Of a stretch of 64,000 bases of DNA, positions 47,201 to 52,509 are shown piece after piece. How positions within the stretch are numbered: the first letter of the stretch is position 1; the number at the start of each line of letters is the position of its first letter. Both the position numbers and the translations under genes were made by a program. Origin of the DNA: Durusdinium trenchii. Taxonomy: Eukaryota > Sar > Dinophyceae > Suessiales > Symbiodiniaceae. The notes beneath the pieces are model-generated. The model was given only the letters and a program-made list of their open reading frames with translations, had not been told where the DNA came from and did not search any database. Where the stretch lies: NCBI GenBank assembly GCA_963970005.1, contig CAXAMN010026484.1:469527-533526 (forward strand). Direction: 5' to 3'.

Positions 47201-48727
47201 CCCGTCTGGTGGATCAGGCGCATCATCGTCGTCGTCTTGATCGTCGCTGTCGTCGGGATCGGGTAACTCGGGATTGGTAGGTGCATCTGGAGAACCGGCT
47301 CTCTCCTTCAGGACTTTCATTCCTTCGAGAGTGCTGTTCAACCTCTCGTACTCTTTCTTCAAAGGGAATTCTATTCCGTCGTCTTGGAAGATCTTCTCTG
47401 TGATGTGAGGAGTAATCAATTTCCTCAACGGTCTCTCGGCATCATAGCCTAGATTCTGTTGTGCGAAATCGCTTATAGCCCATACTTTGTATTTCCTCGA
47501 CCAGTTCATCCCGGTCCCCATAACGTACCCTGCGAAGATGCCAGGTATGCTCTTGGGGTCGAACTTGTGATCCTGGTCCCTTTCTCTCGCGTCACTAGGT
47601 TTGAAGAACACCTTCGCCCCGAGTGGTATCACCATGCCTGGGAATTCGCTCTTGTGCAACTTTAACCATGCACTGCTGCCATCGCTCAGCTTCTCGATGT
47701 TCAACAAATGGCTTACGCACTCCACTGCAAATGGCCAAAAACATGGTGGTAGTCCGGCTTCTAGTAGGCATGTCGATGTGGTAAGCATCATGAACTGATT
47801 GTTTCTTTCGGCGAGTGAATTGTTCTGGGGATGTCCTGGAAGCGACTGGTCTAGTGGAATCCGGAGTTCCTTGAGTGCTGCTTCAAATTGTGGCGCATCA
47901 TCCGAGTAAGCGTTGGTGACCTTTCTCTTACCGATATAGTGCTTCATCGCCTGCACCACTTCGTCACTATTGCTTGCTTTCAAAGGATAACCCCATATCA
48001 CACCAGTGAACCGATCTCGAATCACCAATACATCCTTATCCGGCATGATCCCATCTCTCGCCATCTTCTGAGTGTTCATGAGATCGAAAGTGATAAGGTC
48101 ACCGAATGCCTTCAATTTCCGTTTGAAAGCTCCCTTGCTAGTCTTGTAGTGCTTCATCTTTGCTCTCACACATGACTTGCAGTATGGGTTCTTGTATCGG
48201 TGCGTCATCAGGTGCAATATGGATTTCGCCTCGTTCTTCAGCACTCCTGGCTTTGATAGTCTGGCTTCCCCGTCAACCACATCGACTTCCAATAGCCCCT
48301 CTTCATCTTCACCAATGTCACTCTCCTCTCGTTCAGAATCCGCATCACCTCCATGTTCGTCGTCTTCGGCTTCTTCAGGTTGGTCATCGTGATCACGATC
48401 GATTCTCGGGTCTTCCCCGTCATATTCCTCTTCAGGAGAATACCTGTCATCACCGTGTTCCTCTGGTTCTCCTTCGACGCCTGCAACAGCTGGATTGATA
48501 TCAGATTCATCATCCCGATCTCTCTGGTTATCTTTCTTCTTTCTCCTCCGTCTCCGTGGTTTCTTGGGCGGAAGTTCCTCTTGTTGTGTCTCCTGACCTG
48601 CTGTGGCCTCGTCTTCATGCCCCACACCCGACAGTATGCGATGAAGTATCGTAGCCAAGCCGTCTGGTCTTGGTAAACATCTCCCGTCATCATCATTCAC
48701 CTTGATGTAGGGTATGTTGTCATGCAC
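38159..48727 (-). CDS. pol: Giant element ORF2: integrase-RT-RNase H with 2,100-residue C-terminal extension
   Basis: About 3,522 codons in the same frame as ORF1, starting four codons after its TAG; the first codon counted is GTG, so independent initiation is unlikely and readthrough is more plausible. HHCC zinc region residues 172-186 (H-x3-H, CKSC). Integrase core has FGDLITFDLMN, YSDDAPQF and HPQNNSLAERNNQ (D, D, E). Acidic and Lys-rich linkers occupy about 480-700. RT has VADAIRAYIQA (motif A Asp) and IYVDDLKLAG (intact YVDD at 1036-1039). RNase H has LFADADYAGC, STPEAEIVAADYAL and FYDDNQAM. Instead of ending near residue 1,420, the frame continues through a methyltransferase-like domain (about 1,820-2,030), uncharacterised helical and Rossmann-like regions, an RNase III-like motif (about 3,239) and a CCHC knuckle (3,406-3,419). 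All catalytic residues checked are present. Confidence 0.93.
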   Translation of the reverse strand: MHDNIPYIKVNDDDGRCLPRPDGLATILHRILSGVGHEDEATAGQETQQEELPPKKPRRRRRKKKDNQRDRDDESDINPAVAGVEGEPEEHGDDRYSPEEEYDGEDPRIDRDHDDQPEEAEDDEHGGDADSEREESDIGEDEEGLLEVDVVDGEARLSKPGVLKNEAKSILHLMTHRYKNPYCKSCVRAKMKHYKTSKGAFKRKLKAFGDLITFDLMNTQKMARDGIMPDKDVLVIRDRFTGVIWGYPLKASNSDEVVQAMKHYIGKRKVTNAYSDDAPQFEAALKELRIPLDQSLPGHPQNNSLAERNNQFMMLTTSTCLLEAGLPPCFWPFAVECVSHLLNIEKLSDGSSAWLKLHKSEFPGMVIPLGAKVFFKPSDARERDQDHKFDPKSIPGIFAGYVMGTGMNWSRKYKVWAISDFAQQNLGYDAERPLRKLITPHITEKIFQDDGIEFPLKKEYERLNSTLEGMKVLKERAGSPDAPTNPELPDPDDSDDQDDDDDAPDPPDGDLKSKANEIDAIEDEKTEELAEKKKEDYSGPDHYSVGGPGDNVVYLNNDGEHVKIAKDGRLYRVGSDGRRLFHNSPRPKDYLTPEEWQKLSVKDRAIAKKAGKHVDRVVDRLSKKAKGLGSSTDKKEDEEPDELLKDLEDVKKGDEGGSEKKSKKDKKDKKTKKDKKSKKEKKSKGEEEKGEGGPSLAMPTTFMEWDTDDDEDPWSPKSFTSESTCVPSDEEFLTDWDESAMWEDSDDNLAMAAWKTENVYNPLNGQICCCITGDPIDNDIVDEPFPTMPCVVRDTQHRPKLMGNRLFHAVVSRPVSRAEILSNKKAMQSMLDEWGGLWDEETFDGSWLREYDEIVATSKKKGEEVHLARVHGICVEKNYQLPDDDPKRKFKGRGVLLGDQVKNQNFEAALFQDLGNSPATFEAARWADFYGCLEGNDVQVADAIRAYIQALLGGVPCWAELPWEAWPKHLQEEITRRGLKRPMCRVNKALYGHPDSGTMWEQHCDESVRALEFKPVGPEWPSMYYHEKLDLLLVIYVDDLKLAGPKENLKKGWDLLRSKLRIEPETEVGLYLGCVLSKGEDKLADGSKVTTMTYDMSALLKMSVVKYLDIVGKDTVLKKVATPMLPDVTKDHPSRAPCSTQKGLAVTCAWCGTCFSPDQAASKARSTDDDVKSDAKEQPRGTLAPHAASLLMKLLYAARIARFDLLRAINVLARNVTKWTVADDAKLHHLMCYVHHSADQKMVGWVGDSKADLSLALFADADYAGCGQSLKSTSGAHMHVQGKRTRFPLAGGSKRQGCVSHSTPEAEIVAADYALRTLGIPSISAWETLMRTPPRIVFYDDNQAMINVMRSGRNPTMRHMERTHGISITWLYEMFKRDYLLLVYEVTARMAADIHAKGFDDANSWKHACMLINILSDDGLRSQALLDLMKPTHDGLSYAKQLQKDRYSKVPTYPYTTIPIVPPHLYQPGLSSKEGLQEIPVCDPYVMVRTPKLYRLRPPRAPPDMAYLRSTWILQDAQWQQIEDKVDPTLEPVRLDRWVERAFFQFHPLSSPLPEASVPASRHFDAATLPRLLFSLRPLVQCRELQQTLRDSSLYLSIHHCSTSALHVLNALTRLVRGGNGGYGGSSMIFDNFVSDPEEQEHSVHDHWEVDEEAKTLTRIHSSPRRKAFCPSDAPSCPVDMSRIKDDRMTYRQGSQLESSDFEDCVKDYWRHSGRGTHTKTHLRWTGKTVFTLRGNNAESENEEAKSAAIALCSTPKRMRTIPLKDIIVPTFVSVSKAKSEESKEHRIVDVNLRRHDGKIAYRYQFVLCEEDHNLAARDEQMVIDLYDIGKEPAFILLCSEECNHFTHLAAKHDYTIVTVSQSDDLTSPYGIARALAAVRSEKDAVMFAGPCTGGSAWSRYNAKVSDAIAKSIELKRALYWDLWERFETVMVRVLRIGAAALFELPRYCAYWKDQRVQRLLSGTDCDCHVFDGCMYGLGAEFNDSHSDKKLIKKPWKIVSWNLEFGNQLSRTCDKSHSHRDCAGKYTKTTQLYNKKIVGIILKTVTKRIAAFQKSEKMMHAVPCLMIRALGSSFNERSVCDATSNETVYTCDEHGTQISHVRRIEPHGIHDFQACCICLCDHSTASPVRFSDVAMASVGGVMNYNSNTSGYPTFIIKILDGLVEMKERGQITLPPRMSRSTHGLDVVEAWIAVGIPPLVPLSINYAMSRTKSDDAKFLTASLKKLVGYMNEEEKKEKTGDLARRYKLSMATIKGRFGNDASGVFSNLSRYLVEPEEIGAIDDLWDDVRDFINSGRLNDTMVAYQQWRNLSGSANESMNMREAADPSDHVYATCLESYYTIFSSIFYHTSDKLTSRNAKEKVKELIDTVNREVRNMALAIRVHNSDNAMDKIHVIDVLEDLIARKRGLPKYRSAAQNHMETFLGSMSVMVQYLDNCKPPVALIIPEELRFMREKVMPMINEWIPVEPTMFRVQYNAAAAESGRQNEYNRRSSAFKSYTEYIEEMKKKIEDKVIPSLPFWDMVESEGPEPPDVAHRPKWCPPLQIYGDFARPKAKPMPRAPRPPPPSSTFEQQNFSERPSDSSTGHGPASSKRWGRTGGSESTGAASRDVSVTTWFRMPLPMGSSKYYVFGKDYFSRDMKVYAMVSANQVPSGHIVEGPCTVNGQMTWLQYLRRLTSYLMFWHGEYQETVINRNYYKEDAHWFAQYANIYDSTQVSLAGGLPSPRTLYNLCYPMETKVTDEAELELRMRETLKGFIPSVTCQPATRTIDGESVHCEFIGAMKTSKVILMSDFEYITKSNSGKQTVFAQSLLSLGWDKVINMSCTPEYKKGATTDPYGFIDFVRDRIDDVKRHEPTSIHVWLSFSNLVTAGEKGTYKTVIAPMDFVPRLRDVIVKLDACCQLPTFVRICADVEFHHAVGSFGKIANMIKDELSLNGMMSTTSDRFWRAISVAGSGHPYSMKSGTSLVHAVMEKYLFREKMLASCFMAPDPLTEANSLHDPNLEHVLQDKERLYQYLFGDSVRGSHAYQSTAEPSGENESERRKREKVRRENKMPWMDEYWGVLQPEPIYSRTQRWYVIDDFKEGEEICCDYCLVCNLKDDCYAECINGAANRCRGMSAEDYVQKRFHACARLLHNFGMGQTVSSPIVMISEMNPHEDLMKFLHEAMIIFNENPGFQKEISFFGGIRLSSTMTENFFKTRRGPSIHVEKQIVGSAKYYQGSYDLGNVCYTKYLKTILEPDVFRTIFGDDPTEERVGDMVEALLGMFEIAQLFRYMFKGWGDIEALRTGLEESIKRVTASLYDRTTYENRKRSTIRTLDPHSDEAANVALILVRMRTMPPPEFDIDHFFEIGKEPEQGTEATDQPEAEGVDMETECEQEKEEQDVDMSDPKTSILQAIDEFEKKIGQAEFCIHCMKSGHTTLNCEKTPSSSPTVTSVLSDWKKRVKGEVAPDDVPSGHPTEEPKKKKQRASPTPDRKVDSEFRRKEMLKARVVTMFDHDGFTLIESADGVEWRDTFLQWAEACGSRP
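38471..38512 (-). other. CCHC zinc knuckle near the ORF2 C-terminus
   Basis: CIHCMKSGHTTLNC fits C-x2-C-x4-H-x4-C exactly. Retroelements normally place this in Gag; here Gag has CCCH fingers and the knuckle is about 3,400 residues into Pol, followed by a Lys-rich tail. Confidence 0.85.
38948..39115 (-). other. RNase III-like motif in the ORF2 extension
   Basis: Residues about 3,205-3,260 contain SYDLGNVCYTKYL and, after a helix, EERVGDMVEALLGMFE. The second resembles the D-x2-EAL-x-G signature of RNase III's second catalytic helix. A clear first signature (E-x3-D) is not visible, so this may be a divergent or inactive copy or a chance match. Confidence 0.35.
42638..43270 (-). other. Cytosine-methyltransferase-like domain after RNase H
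   Basis: ORF2 residues about 1,820-2,030. VMFAGPCTGGSAWSRYNAK has a PC dipeptide in a motif IV-like setting, and AALFELPRYCAYWKD has the Glu of a motif VI-like position. Then DGCMYGL and SRTCDKSHSHRDCAG follow. The same order, PC then E-x-P or ENP, then D-x-C-x-YGL, occurs in the copia remnant at 1-6 kb. Related domains recur in dinoflagellate copia proteins, and capture of cytosine methyltransferases by Symbiodinium retrotransposons has been reported (from memory). Whether SAM is bound cannot be judged by eye. Confidence 0.55.
43853..43876 (-). promoter_or_regulatory. Internal triple G6 tract (candidate central polypurine tract or G-quadruplex)
   Basis: On the coding strand three runs of six G are separated by AAT and TAT. 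They encode GGNGGYGG, about 200 codons after RNase H, near where an ordinary copia element would have its terminal purine tract. The tract at the 3' LTR is also a G6 run. Confidence 0.55.
44468..46090 (-). other. Reverse transcriptase and RNase H of the giant element
   Basis: RT covers residues about 880-1,130 with intact YVDD; RNase H covers about 1,180-1,420 with its acidic set. KALYGHPDSGTMWEQH is the copia signature. A small Cys-rich insert (CAWCGTC, about 1,148-1,154) sits between RT and RNase H. It could bind zinc and is not typical for copia. Confidence 0.93.
47408..48214 (-). other. Integrase domain of the giant element
   Basis: Residues 172-440 of ORF2: an HHCC zinc-binding start, then a complete DDE triad with the third acid in SLAERNNQ. 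WPFAVECVSHLLN and FFKPSDARERDQDHKFDPKS are the usual copia sequences after it. Confidence 0.93.
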
Positions 48728-48739
48728 CGATAGCGGAAT

Positions 48740-48742
48740 CTA
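48740..48742 (-). promoter_or_regulatory. In-frame TAG between protease and integrase (candidate readthrough stop)
   Basis: Upstream DQNAN and downstream IPLSVHDNIPYI are in one frame, separated only by TAG. The context is GCG AAC TAG ATT CCG. Related copia proteins run straight from the protease's PYLI through such a D-IPY segment, so the stop interrupts a normally continuous region. Confidence 0.8.
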
Positions 48743-51700
48743 GTTCGCGTTCTGGTCGATGAGGTATGGCAATTGATTTGCCGGCCATATGAATGAGTAC
48801 CCTTGTTCCATGCACCGTTTCCCAATGGAAAAGACTGATGGTGTGCTCTCCAACACGTGTGCCTCGGATCTCATGGGTAGTTCGTCCACATTGATGTCCA
48901 CCATCTCTGATGTACTAGTTACACCATTCGCTGTCATGAAGCTCACGGATTTGGGTCCTTCCTTGGTGGTAAGGCCCATGGCATTGACTTTCTCTCTTGA
49001 GATCAAGTCGTGTCCACATCCCGTGTCCATGATGAAGCGTATCGGTGGTCCATCATACCTCTCCACAGCCATGAACATCGTGTCTCCTGGTATCGTGTAG
49101 TTGACAGAATCCTCCCTTACCACCTCGCTGGTGTTGAAGTCAGACAGGTCGACGTTCACCTCGATTCCTTCATCTCGAGTGATTTGTATCCATGCCTTGG
49201 CAATGTGTTCAGCAGAAAATAGCTCCATCATCTTACCTTTGGCATGTGCTACTCGTGCAGCTATATTGCTCACTCTGAGGGCTCTCAACGACGAAATGAA
49301 CTCGGTATCCACCTTCCGCACCTCATTCTTCTTCTTCCTGAGGGGACGGGTGTTCAGCTCATTACCAGGATCGCAGGTGAACGTGGTCACATTCGCCTGG
49401 TCATCGAATCTGACTTTAAAGCGAAGCGCCAACTCACCTTGTTGTACGTTGGGAAGTGCGGGTTGTACGTCCTCGTCATCACTCTCGATGTCTCCGCAAA
49501 GCATGAAGGCTGGCGCAGCCGGTTTGGGCTTGGCTTTGCCTTTAGCCTCTTGTTTTGTAGCAGGGGCAGCGTGATGCTGACGCCGACATTTGTCCCCGAA
49601 CTTGCACGATCCTTTCTGCCAATTCCAACAGACCTGATCCTTCATTGGCTTAGGGCTACTGCTCCTGCCACCAGGACTCTTTGATCTGTCACCCTTGAGG
49701 CTTTCTGGTTTCTTAGCAGAACTTTTGTGCTTCTCTTGGTGACTAAACTTGCATTTGTCTCCTCTAGAACATCCGTTTTTCCCATGGAAGTGGAAAGCGC
49801 ATCCTATCTTGGACGTATCTGCTGGAGTCGCTGACCTGCCACGATCCCCCTTTGGGCTCTTCGTGGTTGATCTTCCACGATCCTGCTTCTTGTCCTTCTT
49901 GTTGTGGTCCTTCGGATTAGCCTGAGGAAGTACTGGAGCGGCGTCATGCTTCGGTGGATCGGCCTTGGTATTCTTGGGTTTCGCTTTAGGGTCCTTCTTC
50001 TCCGCCGCTGGTGTGGCTTTCACGAGGTTCCCAAAAGCTTTTTCCCTTTCCTTCTTGTTTGTGGTCTCGATTGATTTCCGTATCCACTTCGCCATGATCT
50101 CTCGTAACTTCTGGTAGGTCTTATCCGGATCCTTATCCAACATGTTGTCGTACACGGACAAGTCTAACGCCATAACTTTGGAATCCTTAATCTTATCCCA
50201 AAGCAGGTTGCGGAGTGCTTTGTCAGGAAGCATGTCATCCGCATCCATACCTGATATGATCTCATCCCACTGTCCAAGGAATCTGGATAGTTGATTATCC
50301 CCAGGGAACTTTAGATCGAATAAGTGCTTGGATGCATACATCACATCGACGTTGTCGGCACTCCGGAAGCTATCGACGATCAACGCTAACATTTCTCGTC
50401 CCTTGACCATTCCAGGAGTTGTGCCTCTCGCACGTCTCTGCATCATCTGCCTCACCTTCAGTTGTACGTCATGAGGTCTCTCACCTGCTGCGTGGATGAT
50501 CGTATGTAGGGTGATACCAAGCTTGGCGTCTATGCTGGCGAATCTTGCTTCGCCTGATGTCTCGAGCAGAAATGGGTCATATGGTGATCTGAAGGCATCC
50601 GAGAGCCATTGGATCCAATCTTCTTGTTTTTCGTCGCCCGATGCCGTCACGACTGCCGCTACAACCTGGGATTTCCAAACCTCCAGGTCGTGTATCTTGG
50701 GCCATGCAGGGATGTTGATCTTCTCGTGTTCCTTCCGAGATATCCTGGAGCCACCCGAGCTAGAGGATGAGGCGGCACCATGTTCGGTTGCGGCTGCATT
50801 CTCTGCACTCAGGCGCTCCTCTTCGTACCTCCTCCGGTACTTATTCCTCTCATCTCTGAGCCATGCTGCATGCGCTTCGAATTCCATCATGTCCTGTTGG
50901 TTCTGCATCATACCTTCGTAGTACTCAATCGCCTCTTTCTCCTCGGACCTTAATGACTTTTCAGTACGTTCAAGTTCCGCTCTAAGCTTGGTCATCATCT
51001 CATTCTCCACATTGGGTTCTGATCCCATGTCTGGTGATTTCAACTTCAGTGCGACCTTCAATTGTGCTTCACTTGCGCTTGATTCGATCAATTCTTCCTG
51101 AAGACGTTTCAGCATCCTCTCTTTACGTAGAATGTCTTCTTCCAACATATTCACCTTGACTTCGGCTTTCTTGAGTTCGGCGTTGGATGGTTGAGACGGT
51201 CGATCGGATCCTTGAATCCTCGCCTGTGTCAACTCCTCGTTCGCCTTCTTCAATTGCTCCCTGATGGTCATGATGAAATTGTCCTGATTATTAGATCGGT
51301 TGTTGAGCTCCTCATTCTCTTCTGATAACCATTTGATCTTGCTTGCATACATTGCTTCCCTCATCTTCATCTCCTCAGCATATTCGTGTTTGTTCCTGGC
51401 ACTCTGCCTTTGTAGTCCAACTAACTCCTGTCTATACAGGTCCTTGACGTTCTCAGCATCTGCGATTGTAGTCATGACCTCGGTTACGGCTCGATCTCTT
51501 TCCGCCGATATAGCCTGGATCTCTTCCGTGCCGATGTTCACAACTTGACTAACCATCTCTGCGCTGTTGCGATCAGCGTACTCCCCTAATTGGGTGAGAC
51601 GATCCCGCATTGCCACACGATCAGTGTCCATCTGGTATTGCAGATCGTGTGCTGCTGAGAGCAAACAGTCTCTGGATTCTGTAAGTTGGGAGATTCTTCG

Positions 51701-52234
51701 TTGATTTCCATATCCTTCGACATAACATTCTTCGAGGTGTGCCATCACTACTTCGTGGACTTCGGTCTCGTGTTGTATAATCTGGTTCTGTCTCTGCTCA
51801 CATTCGACCATCCATGCGTCTTGGTGGTTCAACATATGCACCTCGGCAAGTAGTTGCGCACACTTCGCATTCAGGTCTCCATCGGCCCGTGCTAGTTGTA
51901 GGTTGTCAGTGCTTGCCCTTGCTCCATCTCCAGCTTCGCTGTCCGACGGCACTGGTACAGCTGACCCATGTTCCAATGCTAACACTCTCACAGCTCCGGT
52001 GTCAGTCCTCCTCCTTGTCTCCCTAGGGCTACGGCCTGATCTCGGTGTCCCCCCCGGTGGTGTCGATTGCGCTGACGGGGAACGACTTCGTGCTCTACCT
52101 GTCGCAACTTCTCTCACCACTGTCAGAGTCTCCGCTTCGATCGTACCTGGACTAGAGTTGTGGGATGCACTCATCCGATCTGCGGCCGCAGCAGCTGCTC
52201 CAAAAGATGCAGTGCTGGCGTCGGATTGGTCCAT
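48740..52234 (-). CDS. gag-pro: Giant element ORF1: Gag with two CCCH fingers plus aspartic protease
   Basis: 1,164 residues from ATG 52,234 to TAG 48,740-48,742. Residues 1-120 are Ser/Pro/Arg-rich. About 125-480 is a long predicted coiled coil. About 505-760 is a compact domain starting INIPAWPKIHDLEVWKSQ, the dinoflagellate copia capsid-like segment. Then come basic, low-complexity linkers and two CCCH zinc fingers, CAFHFHGKNGCSRGDKCKFSH (Cys812; C-x9-C-x5-C-x3-H) and CWNWQKGSCKFGDKCRRQH (Cys869; C-x7-C-x5-C-x3-H), replacing the usual CCHC knuckle. The retropepsin site is FIMDTGCGHDLIS with catalytic Asp1070. A family-typical GYSFIWPANQLPYLI follows just before the stop. The reading frame continues unchanged past the TAG into ORF2, so this product is either Gag-Pro alone or, with readthrough, the start of a giant polyprotein. 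Confidence 0.93.
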   Translation of the reverse strand: MDQSDASTASFGAAAAAADRMSASHNSSPGTIEAETLTVVREVATGRARSRSPSAQSTPPGGTPRSGRSPRETRRRTDTGAVRVLALEHGSAVPVPSDSEAGDGARASTDNLQLARADGDLNAKCAQLLAEVHMLNHQDAWMVECEQRQNQIIQHETEVHEVVMAHLEECYVEGYGNQRRISQLTESRDCLLSAAHDLQYQMDTDRVAMRDRLTQLGEYADRNSAEMVSQVVNIGTEEIQAISAERDRAVTEVMTTIADAENVKDLYRQELVGLQRQSARNKHEYAEEMKMREAMYASKIKWLSEENEELNNRSNNQDNFIMTIREQLKKANEELTQARIQGSDRPSQPSNAELKKAEVKVNMLEEDILRKERMLKRLQEELIESSASEAQLKVALKLKSPDMGSEPNVENEMMTKLRAELERTEKSLRSEEKEAIEYYEGMMQNQQDMMEFEAHAAWLRDERNKYRRRYEEERLSAENAAATEHGAASSSSSGGSRISRKEHEKINIPAWPKIHDLEVWKSQVVAAVVTASGDEKQEDWIQWLSDAFRSPYDPFLLETSGEARFASIDAKLGITLHTIIHAAGERPHDVQLKVRQMMQRRARGTTPGMVKGREMLALIVDSFRSADNVDVMYASKHLFDLKFPGDNQLSRFLGQWDEIISGMDADDMLPDKALRNLLWDKIKDSKVMALDLSVYDNMLDKDPDKTYQKLREIMAKWIRKSIETTNKKEREKAFGNLVKATPAAEKKDPKAKPKNTKADPPKHDAAPVLPQANPKDHNKKDKKQDRGRSTTKSPKGDRGRSATPADTSKIGCAFHFHGKNGCSRGDKCKFSHQEKHKSSAKKPESLKGDRSKSPGGRSSSPKPMKDQVCWNWQKGSCKFGDKCRRQHHAAPATKQEAKGKAKPKPAAPAFMLCGDIESDDEDVQPALPNVQQGELALRFKVRFDDQANVTTFTCDPGNELNTRPLRKKKNEVRKVDTEFISSLRALRVSNIAARVAHAKGKMMELFSAEHIAKAWIQITRDEGIEVNVDLSDFNTSEVVREDSVNYTIPGDTMFMAVERYDGPPIRFIMDTGCGHDLISREKVNAMGLTTKEGPKSVSFMTANGVTSTSEMVDINVDELPMRSEAHVLESTPSVFSIGKRCMEQGYSFIWPANQLPYLIDQNAN

Positions 52235-52333
52235 CTTCAGTGACTGAGGGTAACTGATCTATCCGATGCGTGTGCGTTTAGATGGTATTGTGTAAGGCCG
52301 CAGCTCGTACCCAGCTCAAAGGAGTCTGGATAC
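52235..52333 (-). other. 5' leader of the giant element
   Basis: About 100 bases between the primer-site candidate and the ORF1 ATG at 52,234. It presumably holds packaging signals; none can be named. Confidence 0.6.
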
Positions 52334-52344
52334 GGCTGATAACC
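52334..52344 (-). promoter_or_regulatory. Candidate primer-binding site of half-tRNA type
   Basis: Directly inside the 5' LTR the element strand reads GGTTATCAGCC. Its complement, GGCTGATAACC, looks like a tRNA anticodon arm: loop CTGATAA (anticodon GAT) closed by GG/CC. Drosophila copia primes from the 5' half of initiator tRNA cut in the anticodon loop (established), and its site also starts GGTTAT. There is no TGG match to a tRNA 3' end here. The primer identity is not certain. Confidence 0.5.
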
Positions 52345-52504
52345 TGCGAACGGATGGAAAGGTGTGCCCTGGCCCCGTTCTAGCCCTTAATTCAACATGA
52401 AGCTCGCGCGCTAAAGCTCCTTTTTACCTGGTTGGGCACTTGAGCCAAAAGTATATGGCATGTACCTGTATAGCAACTATACTGGGACCTCATCCCTATT
52501 GACA
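52345..52504 (-). repeat. 5' LTR (160 bp)
   Basis: Transcription should start inside this repeat and run leftwards. It is identical by eye to the 3' copy. The spliced-leader-like stretch is at 52,439-52,459. No TATA-like box is evident. Confidence 0.96.
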
Positions 52505-52509
52505 ATCAA
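52505..52509. repeat. Target-site duplication, right copy (ATCAA)
   Basis: This matches 35,087-35,091 exactly and fixes the element borders at TG...CA. Confidence 0.93.

Larger units (their letters stand above)
35092..52504 (-). mobile_element. Full-length 17.4-kb Ty1/copia-type LTR retroelement with KptA, methyltransferase-like and RNase III-like cargo
   Basis: Two 160-bp direct repeats, 35,092-35,251 and 52,345-52,504, start TG and end CA and appear identical base for base. They are flanked by ATCAA on both outer sides (35,087-35,091 and 52,505-52,509), the 5-bp duplication expected of an LTR-integrase insertion. On the minus strand the order is 5' LTR, primer-site candidate, ORF1 (gag-protease), in-frame TAG, ORF2 (integrase, RT, RNase H and a 2,100-residue extension), ORF3 in the +1 frame (KptA-like), a purine tract and the 3' LTR. 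No frame is broken apart from the TAG. Typical copia elements are 5-6 kb with longer LTRs, so this is very large and very short-LTR. Identical LTRs and intact frames point to a recent insertion that may still be mobile. Confidence 0.97.
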
